Shown: positions 1 through 11,276 of the stretch, piece by piece
Position numbering within the stretch: the stretch's first letter is position 1
How the letters are laid out: each line of letters opens with the position of its first letter
Assembly: GCA_001584585.1 (NCBI GenBank)
Contig: LSYV01000024.1
Location: 459,780 to 516,558 of the forward strand
DNA: 56,779 nucleotides
Reading direction: 5' to 3'
Origin: Gonium pectorale
Taxonomy: Eukaryota > Chlorophyta > Chlorophyceae > Chlamydomonadales > Volvocaceae
The notes under the pieces: generated by a model
What the model was told of the DNA's origin: nothing
Database searches by the model: none
What the model saw: the letters and a program-made list of their open reading frames with translations, nothing else
Program-made: the position numbers and the translations under genes

Positions 1-821
1 AGGCAGGGGAGATGGGAGAGCGGGGAGGGGCGGGGGCGGAGGTGGAGGCGGGGAAGGTGAGAGAGGCGGGGCGGGGGCGGGGGAGCTGGGAGAGGCGGGG
101 GCGTGGCCGGGGCCGGGGCAGCTGGGAGTAGCGGGGTCGGGGTCGGAGTCGGTGGGTGTGGCAATTGCGGAGGAGGACTGGTAGGTGATGTTGGAGGTGG
201 TGGCGGGGGTGGTGTCGCCGGCGGCCACGGTGGTGGCTATGTCGGCCGACCCGCAAGCCTCGGAGTCGTCGGCCGCACCGGGCATGGGCACGCAGGGCGT
301 GAGACTGCGTTGCGAGGAGGTCCGCGACACGGGGTCGGCCTCGCTGCTGTCGGCGCTGGGGCGCAGCTCGGTGTCCTCATCGTCGCAGTCTGCAGGTCGG
401 CAGCGGAAGACGGAGGGGCATGGTCAGACACAGGAACGCAGGAATACAGAATCACAATGCAAGAGCCGACCGGACGCGTTGCCTCACCCGAGGAGTCTGA
501 GTTCTCGGCCTTGCCGGCAGCGGGCTGGATGGCCATGGCGCTTGCTACCTCGGGCTCGGCCGGGATACTCTCAACGGTCTCCTCCGGCTGGGAGGCGCAT
601 ACGGTCTCGCTGGCAGCGGAGGAAGCGCGGAGCGGCGTTGCCGAGCTGCTGTAGCGAGTGGGCTTTGCGAAGAAGGCCTCCATGGCCGCGCGCCCCGACG
701 GCCCCAGCCGGCCGCCCTCCTCCAGCCAGCTCACAACCTCAGAGCCGAGGCTCCCCAGGCCGCCGTTGGCCCGCAGGGCGAAGAGGCGGCCGCACGAGAG
801 CGAGCGACGGGACGACGCCAT
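1..821 (-). CDS. Hypothetical protein, 5' part (runs off left edge)
   Basis: Two exons on the minus strand: exon 1 821-488, exon 2 389 to the window edge. The start MASSRRSLSCGRLF has a favourable ACATGG context. The donor is G|GTGAGG and the acceptor CTGCAG|AC; they join in phase 1 to give ...DSSD-CDDEDTELRPSAD. The N-terminus is basic and Ser/Ala-rich, as in an organelle transit peptide, and is followed by a short conserved-looking stretch (SEVVSWLEEGGRLG, then AMEAFFAKPTRYSS). The rest is acidic, then Thr/Ser/Pro-rich, and stays open to the edge. No family was recognised. An in-frame upstream ATG at 1112 exists, but the stretch between does not look like coding sequence. The C-terminal part is outside the window. 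Confidence 0.55.
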
Positions 822-1365
822 GTTAATAGAGCAGGAGAATGGAGCAGAGAGGCTCGCAGGTGGAAGGAAAGGCGATGCTTGAATGTTGAAAGGCTTGGAG
901 TTGCCTGAGCAGCAAGTGAGGTACTTGGCGCTTGCAGAGAAGCACAGAGAGTCGAAAGAGTACAAGCTTTGAGGAAGTATAAGTATTCCGGTCCAATGAG
1001 AGTCAGTGGGTGGTAAGTACATGGAAGGGGCGCTCGGGCTCCTTAAATGCCCGGCCGGGGAAGTAGCGCGCGGCAGTTTTGCACGGCACACACTAGGCCG
1101 CACAGCCAGCATTCAAAACATGCGTCCAAAAGCCACAGTACGTGATCCTCTATCGATGGGCATCAGATGGGCGTTGAACCGCGGTGTTCGGACGCGGGAC
1201 CCGGCGCTTACTCAGATCCCTGTCCCAGCGTGGATTGATCTAGTGATTTGCAAGCTGAATACTGAATTGCGTGTATACAGGATATGATCAAAACCGGTCA
1301 TGTTGCCTGACACTCAGTCAGAAACCGCATGCATTACCTCCCCTGATTATTACCGCGGTTGAAGC

Positions 1366-1536
1366 TACCCTAGATTGGATGGCCCGACCTTCGGGCTGTC
1401 GGCAAGGACATTCTGTTGCACACAGGGCTCCTGGCGTGATGCGAGAGCGCGCGCACATCAGTCCCCTGTCCCGCGGGTCGCTGATTCGGCCCACTGGTTC
1501 GTGCCGCCGCTGAGTCGCTCCTCCGCACTCCACGCC
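1366..1536 (+). repeat. Direct repeat copy A
   Basis: Begins at CCCTAGATTGGATGGCC and ends at CCTCCGCACTCCACGCC. It shares blocks with 2068-2257, including CACAGGGCTCC and TGGTTCGTGCCGCCG, in the same order and orientation. Identity is roughly three quarters by eye, with several indels. No ORF, terminal inverted repeat or poly(A) tail is visible. Confidence 0.7.
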
Positions 1537-2067
1537 ACTGCAATCATTGCGTGTTTCTGCCTCCACGCATATCATGCCCATGTGTACACAGCAATGCGCA
1601 GCGTCCTCTGGCGCCGTGCGTAGTTAGTTGTCCCTTTCTCCCCCGGCATGCAGTGGAGCGAGCTCCCGGGGCAGCACGGATCGCAAAAGCAATTGACCGT
1701 GTCCCTCCTTCCCTTCACTTTGTCTGTCAGGCACTCGTGCGGTGCAAGGCCCGTGTTGTGTGCGATACGCCGAATGGATTACGGCTTGCCTAGCCGCATC
1801 GCTTTCAACTGTTGCGTTCTTGGGTAGGTCCAAGTGTCCGATGGGAAGGTATGCATTTGGATCCCTGCCACGAAGTCCTAGCACAATCACTCAAAGCAGG
1901 GAGTCCGTTGAACCGACCCTCTGTCACTCCCTTCCTCATAACTCCATGGAAGTGACTTACAAGTTGCATAAATAACGTGAGGTAGAGTTTGGGAGGACGG
2001 AGGGAAACCGGTTGCGTTGGCTTCCACCCTGCCACGTGCCAGCAAGTTATCCTAGCAACGATACAGT

Positions 2068-2257
2068 TGCCCTAGATTGGATGGCCCCACCTTCGGTCGG
2101 TTGGCAGGAACATTGTTGTGTGCACAGGGCTCCCTCCCCTGACATGATGCGAAAGCGCTAGTGCACGTCTGTCGCCCGTGGCCCGCTGATTTGGCCCCGT
2201 GGTTCGTGCCGCCGAGTCACTCCAGGCGATTGGCTCCGGGCCTCCGCACTCCACGCC
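2068..2257 (+). repeat. Direct repeat copy B
   Basis: Second, slightly longer copy of the 1366-1536 repeat, about 530 bp further right. The start and end blocks are conserved (CCCTAGATTGGATGGCCC and CCTCCGCACTCCACGCC). The middle has insertions near CTCCAGGCGATTGGC. The pair could be a local tandem-type duplication whose spacer diverged, or two insertions of a short dispersed element. Confidence 0.7.
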
Positions 2258-2824
2258 TTTGCGCCACTCAACCCTGTCCTCCTCAGAATACAACACAAGC
2301 CCAGCCACCATACTCAAGATAGAAGTGTTGCACGTAGTTAAGGAGCCAGAACTGGCCGCGGCTTCTCCTGTGCTGGTCGCCACTACATTCCACTACTCCC
2401 GTTCTGTTGACGCTCGTAGGAGAAGGCCATAGTCGAGACCGCACCGATGAGGTCCGTGCACAGCGATCCTTGGCATTTCGAACACCAATGCGTAAAAAAG
2501 AACCAGAAACGGGGAAGGCAGCCTCTACGGACATACGCACACACACACAAAGCGGATACGGCGTTTGCCGATGGGGCCACTGATCGCCAATCTATGGCCT
2601 CCCGGCCCCATCTATAAATGAACCGACACCAAACCTGTCAAGCAACAACAGCAGCGCGTCCGTTATGCTCATGCCATCCACGGCCGACGGTTTGATGTAT
2701 CGGCCTACGCACTCCTCCGTCATACACACCACAACACGCGCCAATGTGCAAGGAGGTATCCGGCGGCGCATGTTTCCAACCCGTTCCCCCAGCATTCGCC
2801 CAAAGCCCCGCCACCCGGACAGCT

Positions 2825-2829
2825 TTACA
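2825..2829 (-). terminator. Candidate poly(A) signal TGTAA for the carrier gene
   Basis: TGTAA read on the minus strand (TTACA on plus) about 445 nt downstream of the carrier stop codon, the usual volvocalean poly(A) signal. Chance occurrence cannot be excluded. Confidence 0.35.
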
Positions 2830-3273
2830 ATGAGGCCCCAAAGCGTTGATGTGCCAACGCAGCAGCATGCTGAGCGTCCCATAAACGAGAATAAAGAATA
2901 AACAGCGCCAGTGATACGTACGTGACCTTGACACGCCGAACTGTAATGCAATTGCAGACACAGTTCCACCCACCCAAACACAAATCGGACGAAAAGCAAT
3001 TTGTCATTCCGGCCGCAAATCCTGCCAGCAATGTGCACGCTCTGGTCAGAATGAATTGTCCGCCTGGTTGCAAATGCCACTCTTCACGGGTCACATGTGT
3101 GCGCAAGAACACAGCGACACCCAGTCAGGGCGCAGCGGCGCACCGTCTAGTGCGAATCCCTCGGTCCTAGCACCGCGCATGCTACTCATGTTACCACAAG
3201 GTCGCCCTCCACGGAAGCCACTGCGCGCTCTAAGTCGTTCATTAACTCCACCCCGGCAGCAGATCCATCCGAG

Positions 3274-5150
3274 CTACAGCCCTCCGCTGACGCCGAGGTA
3301 CGACTTGAAAAGGTCGTATGTCGTGAAACCGATGGCGGTGGAGGGCACGACCTTCACGTAATTCAGGCTGAGGCCGCGGAAGAGGCCCCGCAGCCCCTCG
3401 CGCTGCAATATACCCGCCGCCGTGCCCCAGGTGCTCAGCCGCCCGGCGGCCGCCGCCCCCGCCCGCGCCGCGCCCGCCTGCTCCTGCTGAAGGCCATACA
3501 CTTGCATACGACGCCGTACGACATCGAGCGGGTACGTCACCGTCTGCGCCAGCAGGCCCGACGCGCCGCCAAACGCCAGCATGTACGGCACCGGCAGCTT
3601 GTCGCCGCCGCCTCGCTTTCCGCCACCGCCGGAGTCGCCAGCGGCGTCGCCGCCGCCGCCGTGCGCATCCCGGTAGCGCTGCTTCAGCGAGGCATACACA
3701 AAGAATTTGAGGCCCGCGTACGGCATGATCCCGTACAGGGTGGGCGCCAGGCCGCGGTACAGGCCGACGGGCCCGTCGTGCCGTACAATGTCCCGCAGCA
3801 CGCCAGTGATGCGGTGCGACACCTGCCGCGCTGGCGCCGTCGCTGGCAGCGTGGCAGTTGACGCCGGTGGCCCCGCCCCCGCCGCGGGCGCCGGCGCCGT
3901 CACGGCACTTGCGGCCTTGGCCTTCGCGCTGGCCGCACTTGCCTCCGTCGCCCACGCCAGCCGCGTGCGTACGACGTCTAGCGGGTACGTCATCAGCACG
4001 GCCGTCGCGCCGGCGGCTGACCCGGCCAGCAGCTCCCATCCTGGCACCAGCGTAAGTCGCTTGGGGCGCGGCGGCTCTGCCCCCGCTGGCCCTGACCCTG
4101 ACACGGATGCGACACCGGGAGCGCGCGCCGGTGACAATCGCGCCTTCCCTTTAGATGGCGGCGGCGGCAGCGAGGAGGAGGAGATATCAATGCTGTTGGC
4201 GCTGGCCATCAGAGATCCCGTCTCCTCATCCTCCGCCGCATCCAACACCACTGACCCAGATCGCCCCGACCCAGATCCGTCCGCCTCTTCGGCCGTGGAC
4301 CGGCTGCTCCCGCCACCGCCGGCGCTCGAGTCCCGTGCAGCGGCCGTCGCCGGCAGAGGCGCTGCAGCCGGCGCCAACAGCGGCAGCAGCTGCTCCGCTA
4401 GCAGCCTGCGGTATGCCTCGTAGGCACTGAAGTGGATGGCGGCGTAGGGCACGATGCGTAGACACGAGGCGCCATTGCCGCGGAAGAGGCCGGGCAGGCC
4501 CTCGGAGCGGAAGAGGGCGGACAGGGTCGCCACCGCGCCGTTGGTGGCCTTGCCGGTCTGTGGGATGCGTGCAAGGTGGGTGAAGCCGAGGGATGGAAGA
4601 GGAGAAGATGAGGAGCTTCGACGCTCTTTGTCGCAAGCATGCAAGGACCTGGGGGTTGAGGAGGTACTTTCGACATGCATGGTAGTCAAACACAATCGGG
4701 TACGGCCAGGCGCTGACCGTCGGCATGTGCACCTTCGCTGTCCGACTGGCAATTTTCAGGCTTCACACTAAAGCGCGGAAATGCCATGGCTGACGAGCCA
4801 CATGGGCACCGCCGGAGCAACCCGGATGTGTCGCGTGACGCAGAGTGTTCCGTGACGCGCATCCACATTTGCCCCTGCCGGCATCGCCCCGCTGCTTACC
4901 ATCAGCAAGATCTTGGTCCGCTCTAGAGGCGCCACGCACGTCTTTGCTATTGCGCCCGCTGCACCGCCAGCGATGAGCTCCTGTGATGGCGACCCGTGGG
5001 CGTGTACCCGATGAACAGGGCGGTTAGACTGCCGGGCGCTGATGGCATGCCTACCCTTCCAACGTGAGGCACGTTCGATCGCAGCCACGCCTTGATGGCG
5101 TCGCCGTCGCCGGCGTCCGGTTGGACTCGCTCGCCGGCGCTCTGATGCAT
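3274..5150 (-). CDS. Mitochondrial carrier family protein, CoA-carrier (SLC25A42-like) type
   Basis: Three exons: 5150-5055, 4980-4900 and 4557-3274, all joined in phase 0 (donors GTAGGC and GTAAGC, acceptors CACAG), giving 486 residues. It is a six-helix inner-membrane solute carrier with three repeats. The signature motifs are PLERTK (residues 50-55), PLDVVRTR and PLDVVRRR. RGNGASCLRIVPYAAIHF and the C-terminal VKVVPSTAIGFTTYDLFKS match plant CoA/adenine-nucleotide carriers, so import of CoA or a related nucleotide is the best guess. The protein is longer than the usual 330-360 residues. A Ser/Gly/Ala-rich insertion of about 112 residues lies between helices 2 and 3, and shorter ones follow the second signature motif and helix 4. 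The start MHQSAGERVQPDAG was chosen because it fits phase and gives a short N-terminus. Substrate is inferred, not shown. Confidence 0.88.
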
Positions 5151-6191
5151 GGCAACTGGCACCGGGAAACCTCCAGCAGCTCTTGATTGCGGCTCCGGTA
5201 ACAAAAGGATATCCGCGCTCGCCAACAGTAGAATACTCGCAGTCCGGAGTTCCGTGCTCGGAGCAGTCGACTTTACAATTATGAAGATAATCGAAATTGA
5301 AATGGAGTGCAGAAGGTGAAAGCACAATGCACGGGTTTGTCGTCGCTTGATGCGCCTTTACAGAAAGATGACCTAAAGACAATTTAAATTGAAGCATATT
5401 GAACAACCTCCGCCCTGTAAGGGACCCTAGTCAACCCACTTGACGTACGGCCGTGACTTGCCACGCCCAAACCTCCTTGCCCGGGCTCACCCCAACCCAA
5501 CGCAGCCACCCTCACGCAACCATCTGACTGCAAGCGCTGGCTATGCTGATGACCGTCCTCAGCTTCACGCCGTCTCCGCCTTGCGTACACGAAGCAGAAG
5601 ACTGCGGCTTTGAGGACGCAAGCGGCCTGCTGGAACGATTCTAGGGAAAGCAGCTTTCCCGAGTTGCCAGCAGGGTCCAATAAACGCAGCCAGAATTGCC
5701 AGGCCGTCTTCATGCCTTCCAGCTGCCTTGCATACACAGGAGGCACACGCTGACGCGCACCCTACCTTCCTCCACCGCCAGCCCTCCAGGCGTGCAGAAC
5801 GTACTAATTCTGAGCTTCCGCTCGTGAAATGTGTATGCCCGCATTGCAGTGAGTTCACGTCCTCTTCTACCTCCTCAACTTCAACAAAGGGACACGCCCG
5901 GGTGGCCCATGCTCAGCCACATTCTGCAGGCTGCACGGGGCAGTGGCTTCGCCCTGACCACACACCCGCCGTGCACATCACCCCGCAATCGCCAAAACCA
6001 CCAGCGCCAGTAAGGGGTACAAGCCCGTTATCCCAAGTCGCAACACGCACCAAGTATTTTATCATGTATCGATGTTGCATATGAGTTTCGCTCCCGCCTC
6101 CCGGCATGGATGCGCTTCCTCGCTCACCACTGTCCGCCCTCACGGGGACGCCCGAACCGCTCGCTGCACTGCCCCCTGCCGCCCTGCGTCC
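5151..6191. other. Intergenic region between two minus-strand genes
   Basis: About 1 kb. It should hold the carrier promoter and the 3'UTR of the upstream membrane-protein gene. TGTAA on the minus strand occurs at 5362-5358 and 5277-5273, 830-920 nt past that gene's stop. No conserved ORF was recognised. Confidence 0.4.
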
Positions 6192-8960
6192 TCACGCGGC
6201 GTCATTGGCCCACAGGCGGTACAGGAAGTACAGCCAGAAGCCCACCAGCGCCAGGATGAACACCAGGCCCAGCCACACCAGCGGGTAGTCGCTGGCCTCG
6301 TCGCCAATGACCTCGGTGGCCGACTCGTCGTCGGCCGCGGGGCTGGACCGGCCGCTGGGCCGCTCCACGTCCACGTCGCGCTGCTGCTGACGTCCCGGGG
6401 CCCCGTCGTCCGTCGCCAGGCCCACGGCCGCGAAGCGCGCCTCCTCGTCGGCGACCATGACCCCCTTGACGCGCTCAAAGTACTGCTCGCTGGTGAGCGC
6501 CAGCACGTCGTCCACGTCCAGGATGAAAAGCGCGCCCGCGCCTGCGGGCGGGTTGGCCGGTAAACGTGGCACGTAGGAGCTGTGGAGCGTGTCGGTGTTC
6601 GGCTGGTGCCTCTCTGCTGCGCTGTGCTCGCGGCGCCCGTGTGTAGATCGGATGCTCTGCCATTCTTATACTGCGCTCATGGAGCGCATCGGCCCTAATG
6701 AAATGGATGGATTGCAAGCAAAGCAGGCCGGTAGGCGCGACCATGGCCGACCAGTGCATAGCCGGTATACGTACAGGGACCGACGTGCGACCAGCTGACG
6801 GTCAATCCTGACCCGCCGTAGGCCCCGCCCCACTGGACAACACACCCGACAGCACCACGTCCATGGGCGTCGCGCAGCGGGCCGTGACCGCCAGCGTGAC
6901 CAGGTAGACCAGCGCGATGGCGGGCATGTACAGCAGCACCGTGGCGGTCGAGATCACCGAGATGCGGATCCTGCCGTACACATCGCAAGCCGGCGGCCGG
7001 TTGTAACATGCGTTCGGGTTAGGTGCCCGTCATTTGCGTCACAACCGGGAAAGCCAGGGCGGCATTCCGTCGCAAGCGCGAGCGCGGTGGTGCTTTACAC
7101 GGTAGCCAAAGCCGGCAATACGCAGTGAGCTGAACATCTGTGAAGGGAACAGGCGCCATGAGGCTCCAACACTTCTGCCCAAGAAGGGGTTGTTGCGGCG
7201 TGGTCATGAGGTGAGGGGTTACGGGGTAGTGCGCATCAGACCCCGGGTTGCCCCAGGGGCGGACGGATGTGCCGACGGCGTACGACGCACCTGCCGTACA
7301 TGGCGGCGTGGTGCGCCAGGATGAGCAGGTATAGCGTGACGGTGGCGTCCTGGCGGTGGATCCAGTACAGCACGTACGTGCCAACCTGTCGCACGGCATG
7401 CGCGAGGTCATGGGCTGGAGGGGTTTCGTAACGTAGCGGCTTCAAGTGAACGGCTAAGCTGGGAGCCCGGAGGCAGACAGCTGGCCAACGTTGACAGACT
7501 TCCCAACGTTCAGTCGCCCAGAGCGGAGCGGAGCGCGCGGGCGCCCGCTTATGTGGTGCGCTCCCGCTTTCTCGCAATGTTTCTCTGGTTTTTGTGCATG
7601 TCCGCAGGCAAGGCACCGCAACGGCAGGCGTGGTGCTTGGCTTCAGCTGCCAACAGAGCGCGCGACCCACGTTTGCCGAAACAAGGGGGCGCGGTGTAGG
7701 CGCTAGAGCATTGAGAATAAAGAGTAGCCTAAGGGCGTAACGACACGGCCTTTTCGTCGGTCGCACAGGCTCCAGCCCAGGCTACAGGCCGACCTGCACG
7801 GGCCACGCCGCCCGCCGACGGCCACCCACAGCACAGTACGCACCAGCGCCTTGACCAGCCGCAGCTCCGGGGTCCGCGGTACGTCCTCGGGTATGTCGAA
7901 AAGGTCGTCGAACGAGTCCGCGCCCTCGCGCACCCACTCCAGCAGCAGCGTGGCGGGGATGGCCGCCTGACGAAGGGCACGGTACGGCATGAGCAAAGAA
8001 GATGCGTACGACGGCATGAACTGACACCTGTTCGTCACATGCTGCCACCAGCCCACCCACCGCCGCCTCTCACGTAACCCGGCATAAACACTCCCACTGG
8101 AATATGCTAACCACGGGCGCCGTGGGTTCCTTCTGCGCCGTCGTGCGTGTGTGGCGCTTGCGTCCCGCCGGTTCGCGCACACACGCGTTGCCGTGCCTTG
8201 CCCTGCCTTGCCTGGATGAACAGGCAGCTCGCCGCCACCAGCACCTGCTGCAGCGCAGCCGAGCGGTTCTGCGCGCGGATGCGGTCGCGCGTGCGGCTGC
8301 CCCATGTGGCGGCCATGACTAGCGCGCTGACGAGACCGCCCAGCAGCGGGATTTCCGTCATGCCCACCACGATGCTCATCACCTGGTGATAGGGGGGAGG
8401 GACGAGTACGAAGAGCATGAGCAGGTGCACGCACGCCTCCGGGCATTGCATCGCACGGGGTACGCCATGCAAGGGCGGAAAGCATGTAGAGTGTTGGGCG
8501 CCCTCGCGAGGACGCGTGCCAGGGGCCCACCAGGCGGCGGGATGCATCATGCGGGCCCTGCCCTCGTAACCGACCCACGGGTCGCTCAAGCGTAGGGACT
8601 TGCGCCCGGGACCTAGACAACGCTTTTAGATACATCCATGATCTGTCTCTGATACGTGTACGGTCGGACCGATAGAGTGAGAGCACGTACCGCGCTTCGG
8701 ACACCTCGGATGTTGTTTCGGTACATGCCCTGGAGCTCGAAGTCCGGCTTGTAAAGCGCCACATAGCTTAGCGCCACGAGGCAGGTGTAGGAGTTGAAGG
8801 GCATCCGCTCGATCGCGTCCGTGTAGACCGCGATGTCGCCTCTCTTTTGACGTTTGCGGGGGCGGTCCTCGGGGCCGAGAGGGGGCTCCGCACCGGGCAG
8901 TCCCTCGTAGTAGCCTCTATTGGAGGTCTTGAAACAGCATAAAATGCGAGTCAGCCACAT
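6192..8960 (-). CDS. Multi-pass membrane protein of unknown function
   Basis: Six exons: 8960-8691, 8382-8212, 7966-7844, 7385-7291, 6970-6846 and 6541-6192, total 377 residues, all phases agreeing. Intron 2 uses a GC donor (CAG|GCAAGG). The N-terminus MWLTRILCCF has adjacent cysteines and is followed by a basic stretch RPRKRQKRG. Likely membrane segments are about residues 91-116, 131-155, 185-215 and 224-250, plus a last one near the C-terminus (WLGLVFILALVGFWLYFLY). Between helices lie an acidic loop (DSFDDLFDIPEDVP) and an acidic, Gln/Arg-rich loop before the final helix. I do not recognise the family. It could be an algal-specific endomembrane protein. The exon 3 end (7844) was set by phase and a GTGCGT donor; an alternative donor lies about 15 nt downstream. 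Confidence 0.7.
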
Positions 8961-11276
8961 GTTGGAGGGGTGGCCCGCACCCTTGCTTGAGGAGGGACTA
9001 GGTACTCAGACCGAAATTGTGGAATGCGTGCCGTTCTGTCCCTGGAACCTCAGCACGTGTTACCGTCATCGCTTTAAAGGCTCGCACGGCAGCGTAGGGG
9101 TTCGCGCTCATCGGCACGCAAGAGTACAGGATGGTACGGCACTCGGGAAGCGCACGGTAGTACGGCATTGGACGATGCCTTTCTGTAGATCACTGCTGGC
9201 CACTGCAATACCGCCGGGCTCAGCAGCCCATTGCGTATGTTACTGCGGACGTGCCGACGATAAGTGGACGGCACGAATAGGCTGTGCCATGGCCTAGCAC
9301 GCGGTGACTGCGGCCCGTGTGCCTCCGTTGCGGCGACACCCTTGCCCCAGCGTCCGGGGCATGTTTCGTGCCGGGAATGCGGCAGGAGCCGACAACGTAG
9401 TCGCGTGTAGGGTTGAGGGCCGGTATCTCCGGTTTGCACCGGTTGGGCTTGAGGGCCGGATACGCCTTGGGGCCCTGACGCGGCGGTCCGCGCCACGACT
9501 TATGCTGCGGTGGTTGGGCAACAATGGGGAACTGACACAACTGCCCAACGTCCTCGTCTTTGCGCGCATATGAGCGGCTACCCCATTGCCGAATGTCTTA
9601 CCCCCACCACCTCTCACCCCGATGTGGCTCCGGCTGCGGCTCCTTACTCAACCTTACCTCCTCTGTCTCCGCCTCCGCCTGCATAGCTGCGACAAACAGT
9701 ATGCCACCGTGGGCACAACGGCCTTGAACAGCGTCAGTCCCTTGCGCAGTGGCAGCACGCCAATGCACCTCGGAGTCCTCGCTTCCACAAGGGCCATGTC
9801 AGGGCAACTCAGTTCCCCGGACGTGGGTCCGGCACCCTTCATGGTTAGACAACCTGACGCAGATGCACAATGACAATAAAAGCATCCCAGAAAGGCAGGA
9901 TGTCAACCGTTTTGGTCCACTGTCAACCTGTATTCTCATTGATTGGGTGAAGGCCAATAGACCTCCCAAATATTGAGGATATGCGCTTCTGTGAGCCGCA
10001 ACCGCTGATCTCTTTAGTAAAAGGCGAAAGAGATATGAGAGACGTGTGCGGCTCAGCGCTTGATAGGACACAAATGGTGCTTAGCACCCTACCACAGGAT
10101 AGGTCCGCTTAAGAAGCGTGAGGGCGATGGTGGGTGGGAAGGGGGGGCATCTTTTATTACCGTTCGAAGGGAATAAGCACAGGGTTCTCTTGAAGCCGCT
10201 GGGCTTGATCATGGCATGACCATGCGCATGACAAAGGCTTCAAAACAAGGCCCAACGGCCGTACATGTGCCTCTTTGACCGGACGGTCGAAGGGTTGACC
10301 GGCGCAGTGTCACGACGCGCGGCGCACAGCTGCCAGGTTGCGAGCATCCGGTCTAAAATTGTGCCGCGTAGGCGCCACAAACAAGCGGCGTGGCGAAGGA
10401 AAGGTGTGGGCAATGCACGTGCCGCTGTATGCAGTTCGCGGGTTGCGGTAGGCGTGTCGTAACAGACGAGGCGCTGGATCCAGGACACGTCTGCGGTCGG
10501 GACCAGCGGAAACTAAAGCCCCAACATGATGGAGACTCCCATCCGTTTTCTAGTGCCCCGTCCCGCCCACCTCCTTTCACGGTGCACGCAAGTTCCACCC
10601 CCTTTCAAGTTACCGAGAGACGGCCCTCTGCAACTCCACAATCAGCAGTAAGCCCGCACCGCGCCTCCGACCCAACCGTCCGGTGTGACTTCAACGCCCC
10701 ACAAACTCACCCATGCCAGCCTTCGACCTGATCCTGCCAAGCTCTGCCAACTTGCCACGCGCGCCCAGCATCCGCGGCGCCGCCGAGCCCCGCCCACCCC
10801 TCACATCGCCGTTCACCCTAATACCTGTACCCTTGAGTAAGAACCGTAGGATCAAAGGCACATAGGTGACGTTGGAACCGCCCAATCGACGTACCCCGCA
10901 CTTCGTCGTGCGGCGACGGTTAGAATCCAAAGGACCAGTTGCCCGTGTCGACTGCTGCACGACGATGACAGGTTTGCATCTCAACCTGCCTGAGTTACCA
11001 TTGCACCTGGCTGAGCTTCTGGCGTGAGGGGTTGGGATCCCTTCCAAACCAGGCCGCATAACTTTGAGCTGCAGCATCGATCACGGATCATGCTACAATT
11101 CGAATGTCTTACAATGGGGCCCAACCTCATAGGAGGGCGACCTTCCGAGGAGTGTTGCAGCGAACCAGGAAGCGTGCACTGTCTCTTTGAGGGCGTTCGG
11201 TAGCGGACGGGTTTGATTACAGTTATTCTTGCTAGGGAGTAAAACCCTGCTGCTTCCGACCCGCTGAGCTCCTGCC
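8961..11276. other. Divergent intergenic region upstream of VPS13
   Basis: About 2.3 kb between the starts of the minus-strand membrane protein and the plus-strand VPS13 gene, so both promoters should be here. It contains the structured repeat at 9940-10143 and a short imperfect direct repeat near 9410-9470 (TTGAGGGCCGG twice). No TATA box or conserved ORF could be supported. Confidence 0.5.
9940..10143 (+). repeat. Structured dispersed repeat, copy 1
   Basis: About 200 bp repeated in inverted orientation at 47080-47280. The first 122 bp (9940-10061) differ from the other copy at only two positions. A diverged stretch of about 38 bp follows, then a second conserved block beginning TAGGTCCGCT. 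Nested complementary arms are visible: GAGCCGCA (9993-10000) with TGCGGCTC (10047-10054), and inside them ATCTCTTT (10008-10015) with AAAGAGAT (10027-10034) around an 11-nt loop. No ORF. Confidence 0.85.

Larger units (their letters stand above)
822..3273. other. Intergenic region with diverged direct repeat and likely 3'UTR of the carrier gene
   Basis: About 2.4 kb of lower-GC sequence without a convincing gene. It contains two diverged copies of a 170-190 bp repeat (listed separately). On the right it should hold the 3'UTR of the minus-strand carrier gene: a TGTAA (minus strand, 2829-2825) lies about 445 nt past that gene's stop. The 162-codon minus ORF at 2592-3080 has no family features and overlaps this likely UTR. 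Confidence 0.5.

Noticed and set aside
2592..3080. 162-codon minus ORF
   Set aside because: No family features, and it lies in the likely 3'UTR of the carrier gene.
7703..8764. 353-codon minus ORF covering the middle of the membrane-protein gene
   Set aside because: It reads through introns; only the short pieces in the spliced model look like membrane protein, and the spliced phases agree.
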